This document shows, in pieces, positions 37,320 to 46,353 of a DNA stretch of 64,000 nt. The position numbers and the translations under genes are program-made. The stretch is from assembly GCF_000429765.1 (NCBI RefSeq), contig NZ_AUCM01000003.1, forward strand, positions 572,683-636,682, written 5' to 3'. This stretch comes from Gemmobacter nectariphilus DSM 15620 (GTDB taxonomy: Bacteria > Pseudomonadota > Alphaproteobacteria > Rhodobacterales > Rhodobacteraceae). Within the stretch, counting starts at the first letter, position 1, and every line of letters begins with the position of its first letter. The notes below the pieces were generated by a model. That model had not been told where the DNA came from, searched no databases, and saw nothing but the letters and a program-made list of their open reading frames with translations.

Positions 37320-38108
37320 TCATTCGACGATGGTTTCGCTGCTGCTGCCCTCGGCCGGGGTGCCGGCGCCATCGTCGCTGGCGCGCGGCTTGCGCGGGCT
37401 GCGGCTGCGGCGCGGCTTGCTGGGCGCCTCGGCGGTTTCGGCGGCAACCGGCGCGGCCTCGGTGATGGCAACAGGGTCGGCGGCCGGAGCATCGGCCTTG
37501 CGCGGATCGGGCCGCTTTTCCGAGGGCTTGCGGTCCGACGACCGGCGTTCCTGCGAGCGGCGGTCTTCGCGGCGATCTGGCTGATCCTCGCGGCGCGTCT
37601 CCTCGCGGCGCGGCTCCTGGGCGGGGCTGCGTTCGGCGCGGGCCTCGGGGGTTTCGACAAGGCCGCTGTCGCCTTCGTCCGCGACGGCCAGCGCAAAGGC
37701 GGTGCCGCTGATCTCGGGCTGGTCGTCTTCGCGTTCGTCGCGGCGCGGCTGATAGGGCGGGCGATCCTGGCCACCTTGCGGCTGGCCGTTGCCCCCCGCA
37801 TTGCCGTTGCCGCCCTGCTGGCCACCATGCTGCTGGCGGCGGGCTTCCTGTTCGGCGGCAAGCTCGCGCATCGCCTCGCCCAGCATCCGGGTATAGTGTT
37901 CGGCGTGCTGCAGGAAATTCTCGGCCGCAACGCGGTCGTTGGACAGCTGGGCGTCACGCGCCAGCGCCTGATATTTCTCGATGATCTGCTGCGGCGTTCC
38001 GCGCACCTTGCCTTCGGGCCCCGAGCTGTCGAACACCCGGTTCACGATATTGCCAATGGAGCGCGGGCGGTTCTGCTTCGAACGCGAGCGGGACTTGGAG
38101 GATCTCAT
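37320..38108 (-). CDS. DUF4167 domain-containing protein
   Basis: A 262-residue protein. The N-terminal DUF4167 domain (about 1-90) begins MRSSKSRSRSKQNRP and continues GNIVNRVFDSSGPEGKVRGT and EKYQALARDAQLSNDRVAAENFLQHAEHY. The rest is highly charged and disordered, with arginine/glutamate-rich stretches (130-210) and a lysine/arginine-rich tail. The basic N-terminus suggests RNA or nucleic-acid binding, but no function is established from sequence. The ATG at 38108 was chosen because it begins the conserved domain. It is downstream of prmC with a 228-bp gap containing no clear gene. Confidence 0.88.
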   Translation of the reverse strand: MRSSKSRSRSKQNRPRSIGNIVNRVFDSSGPEGKVRGTPQQIIEKYQALARDAQLSNDRVAAENFLQHAEHYTRMLGEAMRELAAEQEARRQQHGGQQGGNGNAGGNGQPQGGQDRPPYQPRRDEREDDQPEISGTAFALAVADEGDSGLVETPEARAERSPAQEPRREETRREDQPDRREDRRSQERRSSDRKPSEKRPDPRKADAPAADPVAITEAAPVAAETAEAPSKPRRSRSPRKPRASDDGAGTPAEGSSSETIVE

Positions 38109-38336
38109 GTGTCCTGTATTCCGGCCTTGATCTTGCTTCGTCCAGACCAGCGCCAAGCGGGGGCATGTGCCCTGAAAATCAGGCGGATCGGGTCGAAGCT
38201 TTGCGGCTGTAACGCGATGCGGGGCAGAACGCCCCGACCTTCGCTGAAGACCTCAAACCATGTCCGGTCCGGCAGGGCAAGCAGATTCTTTCGTCCGCGC
38301 AGCCATGGCGCGCATTTTCCGCAAAGCGTGATGCGT

Positions 38337-39167
38337 TCAGGCGGCGCGTGCGGCGACAACCCGGTCACGACCATCCAGATCGGGGTGGATCGTCACATCC
38401 GTGAAGCCGGCCGAGGCCAGGATCGCTGCGACAGCCTGGCCTTGGCTCGCGCCGATCTCGACCAGCAGCCGCCCGCCGGGTGCCAGGTGGGCGGGGGCCT
38501 GTGCGGCGATGGCCCGATAGGCGGCCAGCCCGTCGCCCCCGTCGGTCAGTGCAAGATGCGGCTCGTGCTCGCGCACCTCGGGGGAAAGGGCGGCCATCTC
38601 GCTCAGCGCGATATAGGGCGGGTTCGAGACGATAAGGTCATAGGCGCCGCTGATCTGCGCGCACCAGTCGGACAGCACGAAATCGGCGCGCGCCGCCACC
38701 CCCAGCGCTTGGGCATTGCCCCGTGCCACTGCAAGCGCGGCCGGCGAGACATCGGCGCCGGTCCCCGTGGCGGTCGGCCGATCAGCCAGCAGGCTGAGCA
38801 GGATCGCCCCGCTGCCGGTGCCCAGATCCAGGACGCGGGCAAAGGGTTCGGCCAAGGCGAGGGCGACCAGCGTTTCGGTCTCGGGCCGCGGGTCCAGCAC
38901 ATCGGGGGTCACGCGGAACGGGCGGCCCCAGAACAGCCGCTGCCCGGTCAGATGCGATAGCGGCGCACGCGCCGCGCGGGCGGCGACCAGCGCCTGAAAC
39001 CGTGCCAGCTGCTCGGCCTGAGGGGCGTCGCGCAGATGCAGCGTCAGCCGGTCGGATCCGATCCCCAGAGCATGGGCCAGCAACAGGCGGGCATCGCGCA
39101 TGGCATCGGGCACGCCGGCCGCATCCAGCTGGTCAGCCGCCGCGCGCAGGGCCGGCTGCCAGCTCAC
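38337..39167 (-). CDS. prmC: peptide chain release factor N5-glutamine methyltransferase
   Basis: Methylates the glutamine of the GGQ motif in release factors, including the PrfA encoded just upstream. The 276-residue product has the SAM motif DLGTGSG at 114-120 and the catalytic NPPY at 182-185. The start ATG overlaps the prfA stop by four bases (ATGA), so the enzyme and its substrate are translated from one message. Confidence 0.96.
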   Translation of the reverse strand: MSWQPALRAAADQLDAAGVPDAMRDARLLLAHALGIGSDRLTLHLRDAPQAEQLARFQALVAARAARAPLSHLTGQRLFWGRPFRVTPDVLDPRPETETLVALALAEPFARVLDLGTGSGAILLSLLADRPTATGTGADVSPAALAVARGNAQALGVAARADFVLSDWCAQISGAYDLIVSNPPYIALSEMAALSPEVREHEPHLALTDGGDGLAAYRAIAAQAPAHLAPGGRLLVEIGASQGQAVAAILASAGFTDVTIHPDLDGRDRVVAARAA

Positions 39168-40219
39168 CCCTCCAGCTCCGCAAGGCGCGCGGCCTGGTCA
39201 AAGGCGACCAGCGCGTCGATCACCTGCGCCAGATCGCCATCCATGATCTGCGCCAGCGCGTACAGCGTCAGGTTGATGCGGTGATCGGTCATCCGGCCTT
39301 GGGGAAAGTTGTAGGTGCGGATCCGCTCGCTGCGATCGCCGCTGCCGACCTGCGCCTTGCGGTCGGCGGCGCGGGCGGCATCCTTGGCGGCGCGCTCCAT
39401 GTCGTAAAGCCGGGCGCGCAGCACGGCCATGGCATTGGCGCGGTTCTGATGCTGGGATTTCTCGGACGAGGTCACCACGATCCCGGTGGGAATATGGGTG
39501 ATCCGCACCGCCGAGTCGGTGGTGTTCACATGCTGCCCGCCTGCCCCGCTGGACCGCATCGTGTCGATGCGGATGTCGCTGGCGGGAATGTCGATATCGA
39601 CATCCTCGGCCTCGGGCAGGACGGCCACGGTGGCGGCCGAGGTATGGATACGCCCGCCCGATTCCGTCTCGGGCACACGCTGGACACGGTGAACGCCGGA
39701 TTCGTATTTCAGCCGGGCAAAGACCCCCTCGCCCACGATCCGCGCTGTCGCCTCCTTGACGCCGCCCAGATCGGTGGGGGTCAGGTCAAGCAGCTGGAAA
39801 TCCCAGCCCATGCGTTCGGCATGGCGCTGATACATGCGCAGCAGATCGCCCGCGAACAGCGCCGCCTCTTCGCCCCCCGTGCCGGGCCGGATTTCCAGGA
39901 TCGCCGGGCGCGCATCGGCGGCATCTTTCGGCAACAGCGCGATGCGCAGCGCCTGTTCCATCTGCGGCAGACGCTCGCGCAGGCCGGGCAATTCATCCTC
40001 GGCGAGGGCGCGCATTTCCGGGTCGGACAGCATCGCCTCGGCCTCGGCAATATCGGCCAGCGCCTGTTTCCAGTCGGCAATCGTGGTCACGACGGGCTTG
40101 AGGTCGGAATATTCCCGGCTGAGGCTGGCAATCTCCGACGGCGGGGCGCCGGCGGACAGCTTTGCCTCGAGGAATTCAAACCGCTGGACGATCTGGTCTA
40201 GCTTGTCGACCGGCAGCAT
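39164..40219 (-). CDS. prfA: peptide chain release factor 1
   Basis: Recognises UAA and UAG stop codons and triggers peptide release. The 351-residue product has the GGQ motif at 227-229 ([20 protein letters not shown]) and a PxT-type anticodon-mimic region, here VPETESGGR with RVQRVPETE before it. It starts with ATG at 40219 in a one-base overlap with the ribE stop (TGATG), and its stop overlaps prmC, giving a tight ribE-prfA-prmC operon. Confidence 0.96.
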   Translation of the reverse strand: MLPVDKLDQIVQRFEFLEAKLSAGAPPSEIASLSREYSDLKPVVTTIADWKQALADIAEAEAMLSDPEMRALAEDELPGLRERLPQMEQALRIALLPKDAADARPAILEIRPGTGGEEAALFAGDLLRMYQRHAERMGWDFQLLDLTPTDLGGVKEATARIVGEGVFARLKYESGVHRVQRVPETESGGRIHTSAATVAVLPEAEDVDIDIPASDIRIDTMRSSGAGGQHVNTTDSAVRITHIPTGIVVTSSEKSQHQNRANAMAVLRARLYDMERAAKDAARAADRKAQVGSGDRSERIRTYNFPQGRMTDHRINLTLYALAQIMDGDLAQVIDALVAFDQAARLAELEG

Positions 40220-40830
40220 CAGGCGCTCGCGGCCCAGTCGCGCAGGCGGGCGACATAGCGGGCCATCGTGTCGATTTCCAGATTGACCCGGTCGCCCAGC
40301 TTCACCCCGCCCCAGGTGGTCACGGATTGGGTATGCGGGATCAGGTTGACGCCGAAATCGGTGCCATCCACCTCGTTCACCGTCAGCGAGGTGCCGTTCA
40401 GCGCGACCGATCCCTTGGGCGCGATGAACCCGGCCAGATCGCGCGGCGCGCGGAAGGTCAGGCGCAGGCTGTCGCCTTCGCGCCGCAGGCCGATCACCTC
40501 GGCCACACCATCGACATGGCCCGAAACGATATGGCCGCCCAGCTCGTCCCCGACCTTCAGCGCGCGTTCCAGGTTCAGCCGGTGCCCGGCAGGCCAGCCA
40601 TTCGCGCCGATATTGGTCTTGCTGACCGTCTCGGCCGAGATTTCCACATCGAACCAGCCGCGCGGCGCGGTGCCCTTGGCGATCACCGTCAGGCAGATGC
40701 CATCACAGGCGATCGAGGCGCCCAGTTCGATCCCCGCCACGTCATAGGCCGTGCCGATCCGGGCGCGGATATCCCCGCGCCGCTCGATTTCCAGAACCTC
40801 GCCAATATCGGTGATGATGCCGGTGAACAT
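40219..40830 (-). CDS. ribE: riboflavin synthase, alpha chain
   Basis: Dismutates two molecules of 6,7-dimethyl-8-ribityllumazine to riboflavin. The 203-residue product is built of two lumazine-binding barrels. The first starts [20 protein letters not shown] and has the [11 protein letters not shown] block. The second has [15 protein letters not shown] and [13 protein letters not shown]. The ATG at 40830 with GAGGACGGGTC upstream begins the conserved N-terminus, against a start nine codons earlier. No FMN riboswitch was recognised upstream. It is the first gene of the ribE-prfA-prmC operon. Confidence 0.94.
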   Translation of the reverse strand: MFTGIITDIGEVLEIERRGDIRARIGTAYDVAGIELGASIACDGICLTVIAKGTAPRGWFDVEISAETVSKTNIGANGWPAGHRLNLERALKVGDELGGHIVSGHVDGVAEVIGLRREGDSLRLTFRAPRDLAGFIAPKGSVALNGTSLTVNEVDGTDFGVNLIPHTQSVTTWGGVKLGDRVNLEIDTMARYVARLRDWAASA

Positions 40831-40901
40831 GACCCGTCCTCGCTTGTGTGTGGCCAACCCCTAGCGCAACTGGACCGGCGATGGAAGGCACCGCCCTGCC
40901 C

Positions 40902-40927
40902 GCATCATCTTGCCGCAAATACCCCTG
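40902..40927 (-). repeat. intergenic TATTTG element, copy 7 (core and tail)
   Basis: On the minus strand: GGGCAGGGGTATTTG then CGGCAAGATGATGCGGG, upstream of ribE. The tail CAAGATGATG is the same as in copies 2 and 8. No gene ends just before it in this orientation, unlike most other copies. Confidence 0.6.
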
Positions 40928-41054
40928 CCCGGCCCGCCACAGGCGCAACCGCCGCAGTTCCGCCACAGACCGCCTGCCATTTCGCCATATCAATCGGATA
41001 TTTGCTCTTGCGCAGCACGTTGGCGGGCAGGCACACACCGGACAGAGATACCTC

Positions 41055-42356
41055 ATGCACCATACCCTTACCTCTCCGGGCGCCGGGCGCCGGTTCCTGA
41101 TGCTGCAAGGCCCGCACGGGCCCTTTTTCGCGCATCTTGCCGCGATGCTGCGCGCGGCAGGGGCCGATGTGCTGCGGGTGGGGTTCAACATGGGCGACCG
41201 CGCCTTCTGGAACGATGGCGACAGCTATATCCCCTGGACCGGCACGCCCGAGGATTGGCCCGCCGGCTGCGCCGATCTGATGGACCGCCACGGGATCACC
41301 GATCTGGTGCTTTATGGCGACACCCGCCCGATCCACGCCCAGGCGGTCGAGCTGGCACGCGCCTGCGGCATCATGGTCCATGTGTTCGAGGAAGGCTATC
41401 TGCGCCCCTATTGGGTCACCTATGAACGGGGCGGGTCGAACGGCCATTCGCGCCTGATGAAGATGACCCTGGCCGAGATGCGCGCCGCCCTTGAAAACGC
41501 CGACGATGAGGTGCCGGATGCCCCGGCGGTCTGGGGCGATCTGCGCCAGCACATCTTCTATGGCGCGCTCTACCATTTCTTCGTGATGGTGGCGAACCAT
41601 GGCTATCGCAACTTCCGCCCGCACCGCGCGCTGCCGGTGGTGGCGGAATTCCGTCTGTATCTCAAGCGGTTGCTGTTGATGCCGGTCCACCGGATGGAAC
41701 GCTGGTGGGCCACCCGGCGCATCCGGCGCGGCGGTTTTCCCTATCATCTGGTGCTGTTGCAGCTGGAACATGATTCCAGTTTCCGGATGCATTCGTCCTT
41801 TGACTCGATGACCGACTTCATCGCCCTGGTGATCGAAGGGTTCGCGCGCGGTGCCCCCTCGCATCACCACCTGGTATTCAAGGCCCACCCGCTGGAAGAC
41901 GGCCGCGCGGCGATCGAGGCGACGATTGCCGATCAGGCCCGCAAGACTGGCGTGGCGGCGCGGGTGCATTATGTCAGCGGCGGCAAGCTGGCGGGGCTTT
42001 TGAACCATGCCCGCACGGCCGTCACGGTCAATTCCACCGCGGCCCAACAGGCGCTATGGCGCGGGCTGCCGCTCAAGGCGTTCGGGCGCGCGGTCTATAA
42101 CCTGCCGGAATTCGTGTCGGACCAGCCGCTGCCCGACTTCTTCGCCCATCCGCGCCGCCCCGATGCGCGCGGCTATCGTGACTATCGCCGCTTTCTGCTG
42201 GAAACCAGCCAGATCGTTGGCGGCTTCTATTCGGCCCGTGGCCGGCGCGAGCTGCTGCGCCAGGTCGTGGACATGATGCTGGCCCCGCAAGACCCCTATG
42301 ACGCGCTGCGCCAAGGATGCGCGGCACCACGGCAACAGTTGCGGCTGGTGAACTGA
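41055..42356 (+). CDS. kpsS: capsule polysaccharide biosynthesis/export protein, KpsS-like
   Basis: KpsS-type proteins add the first Kdo residue of the poly-Kdo linker that anchors group 2 capsules to phospholipid. The 433-residue product has typical blocks: FLMLQGPHGPFFAHLAAMLRAAG at the N-terminus, FEEGYLRPYWVT near residue 115, and near the C-terminus FKAHPLEDGR and VNSTAAQQALWRGLPLKAFG. The start ATG at 41055 is close to the conserved N-terminus. It is followed by a polysaccharide export lipoprotein gene. The capsule ABC transporter genes (kpsM, kpsT, kpsE) are not in the window. Confidence 0.9.
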   Translation: MHHTLTSPGAGRRFLMLQGPHGPFFAHLAAMLRAAGADVLRVGFNMGDRAFWNDGDSYIPWTGTPEDWPAGCADLMDRHGITDLVLYGDTRPIHAQAVELARACGIMVHVFEEGYLRPYWVTYERGGSNGHSRLMKMTLAEMRAALENADDEVPDAPAVWGDLRQHIFYGALYHFFVMVANHGYRNFRPHRALPVVAEFRLYLKRLLLMPVHRMERWWATRRIRRGGFPYHLVLLQLEHDSSFRMHSSFDSMTDFIALVIEGFARGAPSHHHLVFKAHPLEDGRAAIEATIADQARKTGVAARVHYVSGGKLAGLLNHARTAVTVNSTAAQQALWRGLPLKAFGRAVYNLPEFVSDQPLPDFFAHPRRPDARGYRDYRRFLLETSQIVGGFYSARGRRELLRQVVDMMLAPQDPYDALRQGCAAPRQQLRLVN

Positions 42357-42445
42357 ACGATTCGCCAAGGGCTTTATCGCGCGGGAAAATTCCTGTAGCG
42401 TGTCGGAAAAATACCATAAGGCAGTTCCGAAAAGGAGCCCGAGCA

Positions 42446-43588
42446 GTGAACGTCATGACCTCCCGCGGGGCCAGGTTTCTGGTTCTCGTGTCCTGTGTCG
42501 CAGCCGTATCGGCCTGTGGCTTGCCGCGATCCGGCCCGAACAAGCGCGAGATTTTCGCCAGCAGCGTGCTGCAGCAAGGCGACGCCTTTGTCGTTACCGT
42601 GAATGACCGCGTGACCCGTGCCACCTCTGTGGTGCCGGATCTGAGCTTTCCGCAGTCCTATGCCGGTGCCGGCCGCGTCAGCGCCGATACCATCAGCCCT
42701 GGCGATGTGCTGAACCTGCAAATCTTCGAGAACGTCAAGGACGAGCCCCTGCTGTCCGTCGCGGGCGAGCGGGTCTCGGTGCTGACCGATGTGCAGGTCG
42801 ACGACAAGGGCTATATCTTCGTGCCCTATGCCGGACGGGTGAAGGCGGCAGGCCGCACCACCGACCAGCTGCGCGCGGCGATCACCAAGGAACTCGACAC
42901 CCAGACCCCTGACCCGCAGGTCATGGTGGCCCGCGCGGCGGGCGATGGCTCGACCGTTTCGGTTTCGGGCGGGGTATCGGCGCAGGGCGTCTATCCGATC
43001 GAGCGGCCCAGCCGCACCCTGTCGGGGATGCTGGCCCGCGCGGGCGGTGTTGCCATTGAGCCGGCGGTTGCGCAGGTGCGCGTCACGCGGGGCAAGACCA
43101 CCCGCAAGATCTGGCTGCAGGATCTTTATGAAAACCCCGGCGCCGACATCGCGCTGCGCCCTGGCGACAAGATCATCGTCGAAGAGGATCGCCGCGCCTA
43201 TGTCGCTTTGGGGGCGACCGGCACCCAGACGCGTGTGCCGTTCGACACCCAGACGCTTTCGGCGCTGGAGGCGATCGCCCAGGTCGGCGGGCTGAACACC
43301 AACCTGGCCGATCCGACCGGCGTGTTCGTCTTCCGCAATGAACCCGATGTGATCGCCAACAAGGTGCTGGGCCGCACCGATCTGACCGGCGATCAGCGCA
43401 TGGTCTATGTGCTGGACCTGACCCAGCCGATGGGCATGTTCCATGCCCGCGACTTCGTGATCCGCGATGGCGATACCGTCTATGTGACCGAAGCGCCCTA
43501 TGTGCAGTGGACCAAGACCATCAGCGCGATCACCGGCACGGCGACGGCGGCGAATACGTTCGGCTCGCTTGGCACAACGACCAACTGA
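42446..43588 (+). CDS. polysaccharide export outer-membrane lipoprotein (KpsD/Wza-like)
   Basis: Outer-membrane channel component for capsule export. The 380-residue product has a lipoprotein signal with lipobox VSAC at the Cys near residue 27. A Poly_export domain (about 75-170: SPGDVLNLQIFENVKD, GYIFVPYAGRVKAAG) and two SLBB-type repeats (about 172-245 and 258-345) follow. The best start is a GTG at 42446, eight bases behind AGGAG; an ATG three codons later is the alternative. It follows kpsS by 89 bp on the same strand. Confidence 0.9.
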   Translation: MNVMTSRGARFLVLVSCVAAVSACGLPRSGPNKREIFASSVLQQGDAFVVTVNDRVTRATSVVPDLSFPQSYAGAGRVSADTISPGDVLNLQIFENVKDEPLLSVAGERVSVLTDVQVDDKGYIFVPYAGRVKAAGRTTDQLRAAITKELDTQTPDPQVMVARAAGDGSTVSVSGGVSAQGVYPIERPSRTLSGMLARAGGVAIEPAVAQVRVTRGKTTRKIWLQDLYENPGADIALRPGDKIIVEEDRRAYVALGATGTQTRVPFDTQTLSALEAIAQVGGLNTNLADPTGVFVFRNEPDVIANKVLGRTDLTGDQRMVYVLDLTQPMGMFHARDFVIRDGDTVYVTEAPYVQWTKTISAITGTATAANTFGSLGTTTN

Positions 43589-43606
43589 CGGGAAAGGCGC
43601 CCGTCG

Positions 43607-44035
43607 GTGACTGTGGCCGTATCCGCTGCGGATGACGGGCGGTGCTGGCTGATGGATGGCCAAGGCAGCCGCATGGCCTGCCTTGGCACGGGCGAGGGTT
43701 TTTCGCCGCGCGAGCTGGTCAAGGCAAGCCGCGCAGTCATCACCTGCGATGTGCCCGTCGCCGCGGGGCCGCGCCGTCCGGGCCCGAGTCCGACCGGCGG
43801 CCTGGGGCGGCCAGCGCAGGACCGGGGCGCTGCCCCGGACCCCGGGGTATTTTGGGGCAAGATGATGAGGCTGCCGGTTCGCGGACGCCCCTGCCTTGTC
43901 AGCCCTCGGTCGAGCGGCGGTAGAGTTCCTGGCCATAGGCGCTGGTCAGCTGGCCAAGGCGCAGGGCGGCAACTGGCGCCTGTTCCTCGATCCGGCCTTG
44001 ACGCAGGATCGCCAGCCGGTCGCACAGGAAGCTGA
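43607..44035 (+). CDS. doubtful hypothetical frame after the export protein
   Basis: A GTG-started frame of 142 codons, 18 bp after the export protein. Residues 1-55 have codon choice like neighbouring genes, but from about residue 60 the frame runs through the intergenic repeat element (copy 8) and then into the antisense of the ABC transporter gene. If a gene was once here, only its first part survives. I recognise no family. It may be nothing. Confidence 0.2.
   Translation: MTVAVSAADDGRCWLMDGQGSRMACLGTGEGFSPRELVKASRAVITCDVPVAAGPRRPGPSPTGGLGRPAQDRGAAPDPGVFWGKMMRLPVRGRPCLVSPRSSGGRVPGHRRWSAGQGAGRQLAPVPRSGLDAGSPAGRTGS
43822..43872 (+). repeat. intergenic hairpin/TATTTG element, copy 8
   Basis: Hairpin CCGGGGC-GCT-GCCCCGG (43822-43838), then ACCCCGGGGTATTTT and the tail GGGGCAAGATGATGAGG. 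It is about 230 bp 3' of the polysaccharide export gene on the same strand. Confidence 0.7.
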
Positions 44036-44624
44036 CCACCGGCAGGTCATGGGTGACCAGCAGATAGGTCAGATGCTTTTCCTGCCGCAAGCCTTTCAGA
44101 AGGTTCAGGATTTCCGCCTGGACCGATACATCGAGCGCGCTGGTCGGCTCGTCCAGCAACAGGACGGGCGGTTCCAGCATCAGGGCACGGGCGATGGCGA
44201 CGCGCTGGCGCTGTCCGCCCGACAGCTGATGCGGCAGGCGAAAGCGGAAGCGGCGCGGCAGGCCGACGGCGTCCAGCATGGCCAGCACCCGCGCATCGCG
44301 GCCCTTGATCCCGTGGATCGCCAGCGGCTCGGCCAGCGTATCATCCACCGACCGGCGCGGATGCAAGCTGCCATAGGGGTCCTGGAACACCATCTGGACC
44401 TGCCGGGCATGGGGCGCGTCGCCGCGCTTCATCGCCGTGCCGTCCAGGGTCATCCGGCCTGACCAGTCCTCAACTTGTCCGGCCAGCGCCTTGAGGATGG
44501 TGGATTTTCCCGATCCGCTTTCGCCGACCAGTGCAAAGCTTTCGCCATTGGCGACCTCAAAGGACACGCCGTGCAGAACGGTGGTCGGGCCGAAGCGGAC
44601 GGTCAGGTTTTCGATCCCGATCAT
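43899..44624 (-). CDS. peptide ABC transporter ATP-binding protein (DppF/OppF type)
   Basis: Cytoplasmic ATPase of the peptide importer encoded in this block. The 241-residue product has Walker A GESGSGKST (about 34-42), the ABC signature LSGGQRQRVAIARAL and Walker B VLLLDEPTSALD. The start at 44624 overlaps the stop of the preceding ATPase gene (ATGA); an in-frame ATG two codons earlier is possible. It is the last gene of the four-gene ABC operon (permease, permease, ATPase, ATPase). Confidence 0.92.
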   Translation of the reverse strand: MIGIENLTVRFGPTTVLHGVSFEVANGESFALVGESGSGKSTILKALAGQVEDWSGRMTLDGTAMKRGDAPHARQVQMVFQDPYGSLHPRRSVDDTLAEPLAIHGIKGRDARVLAMLDAVGLPRRFRFRLPHQLSGGQRQRVAIARALMLEPPVLLLDEPTSALDVSVQAEILNLLKGLRQEKHLTYLLVTHDLPVVSFLCDRLAILRQGRIEEQAPVAALRLGQLTSAYGQELYRRSTEG

Positions 44625-45454
44625 TGGCATGCCCCCAGTGCGGCGCGGTCCAGGACCGGCAGGCGGTCGCGGTCCTCGTCGATGCGCGGAACCGAGGCGA
44701 GGAGGCCACGGGTATAGGGGTGCTGCGCGGCGCCAAGCTGCCCGGCGCCCAGTTCCTCGACGATGCGGCCCTGATACATCACCAGAATCCGGTCGCACCA
44801 GCGCGCCACCATGTTCAGATCATGCGAGATCAGCATCAGGCCCATGCCGCGCCGACGCACCAGATCGTCCATGATGTCAAGGACTTGCCCCCGCACGCTG
44901 ACATCCAGCGCCGAGGTGGGTTCATCGGCGATCATCAGCGCGGGTTCCATGACGACCATCATGGCGATCATCACCCGCTGGCCCATGCCGCCCGAGACCT
45001 CGTGCGGGAAAAGCCGCGCGACGCGTTCGGGGTCGTCGATCCGCACCGCCTCCAGCGCCTCGAGCACCTTGACGCGGCGCTGGCGGGCGGTGAGGCCCGT
45101 GTGAAACTCCAGCGCCTCGGCGATCTGCTCGCCAATGCGGATCACCGGGTTCAGGCTGAACTTGGGGTCTTGCAGCACCATCGACATGCGGGCGCCCCGC
45201 AGGCGGCGAAACTGGCGTTCGGACAGGGCGCGCAGATCCTGGCCCTCGAACTCCAGCCGGTCGGCGGTGACGCGGGCGGGCTTGCCGATCAGGCCCATCA
45301 CGGCGCGGCCGGTCATCGACTTGCCGGACCCGGATTCGCCCACGATTCCCAGCCGCTCGCGGCCAAGGTCGAAGGACAGGCCCTTGACCACCTCGACCGG
45401 CCCATGATCCGACGGGAAGGCAACGCGCAGGTTTTCAACGCTCAGCAGGCTCAT
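44621..45454 (-). CDS. peptide ABC transporter ATP-binding protein (DppD/OppD type)
   Basis: The second ATPase subunit, 277 residues, with Walker A GESGSGKSM near 38-46, signature VSGGMGQRVMIAMMVV and Walker B ALMIADEPTSALD. The last Walker A position is Met where Thr/Ser is usual, a modest deviation that would place Met beside the magnesium site. Signature LSGGQ is replaced by VSGGM, which is common in OppD proteins. The start ATG at 45454 overlaps the upstream permease stop (ATGA). Confidence 0.92.
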   Translation of the reverse strand: MSLLSVENLRVAFPSDHGPVEVVKGLSFDLGRERLGIVGESGSGKSMTGRAVMGLIGKPARVTADRLEFEGQDLRALSERQFRRLRGARMSMVLQDPKFSLNPVIRIGEQIAEALEFHTGLTARQRRVKVLEALEAVRIDDPERVARLFPHEVSGGMGQRVMIAMMVVMEPALMIADEPTSALDVSVRGQVLDIMDDLVRRRGMGLMLISHDLNMVARWCDRILVMYQGRIVEELGAGQLGAAQHPYTRGLLASVPRIDEDRDRLPVLDRAALGACQ

Positions 45455-46353
45455 CCCTTGGTCCTTTGCTTGGGGTCGAGCACATCGCGCAACCCATCGC
45501 CGAACAGGCAGAACCCCAGCGAGACGACGACGATGGCAAAGCCCGGCATGGTGGCGACCCACCATTGATCCAGGATGAAGGCCCGGCCCTTGGAAATCAT
45601 CGCGCCCCATTCCGGCAAGGGCGGCTGGGCGCCAAGACCCAGAAAGCCAAGGCCCGCCGCCGTCAGGATGATGCCCGCCATGTCCAGCGTCACCCGCACG
45701 ATGGTCGAGGACATGCACAGCGGAATGACATGCAGCCCGATCACCCGCAGCCCGCTGGCGCCCTGCATCCGCACGGCCGCGATGAATTCGGAATGGCGGA
45801 AGGTCAGCGTTTCGGCTCGCGCGATGCGGGCATAGACCGGCCAGGCGGTGATGGCGATCGCAATCACCGCATTTTCGATCCCCGGCCCCAAGGCGGCGAC
45901 AAAGGCCAGCGCCAGGATCAGGCGGGGCAGCGACAGGAACACATCGGTCACGCCCATAAGCGCCTTGTCGACCCAGCCGCCGTAATAGCCCGCCACGGTG
46001 CCGACGATCAGCCCCAGGGGCGCCGCGATCACCGCGACCAGGATCACGATCATCAGCGTGATGCGCGAGCCATGGACGACGCGGGAAAAGATGTCGCGGC
46101 CCAGCTCGTCCGTGCCCATCCAGTGCAGGGCCGAAGGCGGTTGCAGGCGGTTGGACAGCATCCCTTCCAGCGGGGAATAGGGCGCGATCCAGGGCGCCAG
46201 CGCCGCCATCACCAACAGCGCCACGATCACCACAAGGCCGACCATCGCCAGCGGGTTGCGCGCCAGCGCGCGGGCCAGCCGATAGGCCTGCCCCAGCCGC
46301 GCCTGCAGCCGCGTTTCCGGGTCGTCGGACAAAAGCCAGTCGCGGGTGATCAT
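45451..46353 (-). CDS. peptide ABC transporter permease (DppC type)
   Basis: A 300-residue membrane subunit with about six helices. It has the DppC N-terminal segment NPLAMVGLVVIVALLVMAALAPW, the LGTDELGRDIFSRVVHGSR-type motif (here MGTDELGRDIFSR) and the inner-membrane EAA loop (EFIAAVRMQGASGLRVIGLHVIP). It overlaps both flanking genes by four bases. Confidence 0.93.
   Translation of the reverse strand: MITRDWLLSDDPETRLQARLGQAYRLARALARNPLAMVGLVVIVALLVMAALAPWIAPYSPLEGMLSNRLQPPSALHWMGTDELGRDIFSRVVHGSRITLMIVILVAVIAAPLGLIVGTVAGYYGGWVDKALMGVTDVFLSLPRLILALAFVAALGPGIENAVIAIAITAWPVYARIARAETLTFRHSEFIAAVRMQGASGLRVIGLHVIPLCMSSTIVRVTLDMAGIILTAAGLGFLGLGAQPPLPEWGAMISKGRAFILDQWWVATMPGFAIVVVSLGFCLFGDGLRDVLDPKQRTKG

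Noticed and set aside
38109..38336. Possible small minus-strand gene between prmC and the DUF4167 gene
   Set aside because: The frame has no ribosome binding site and no recognisable family; more probably a promoter or leader region.
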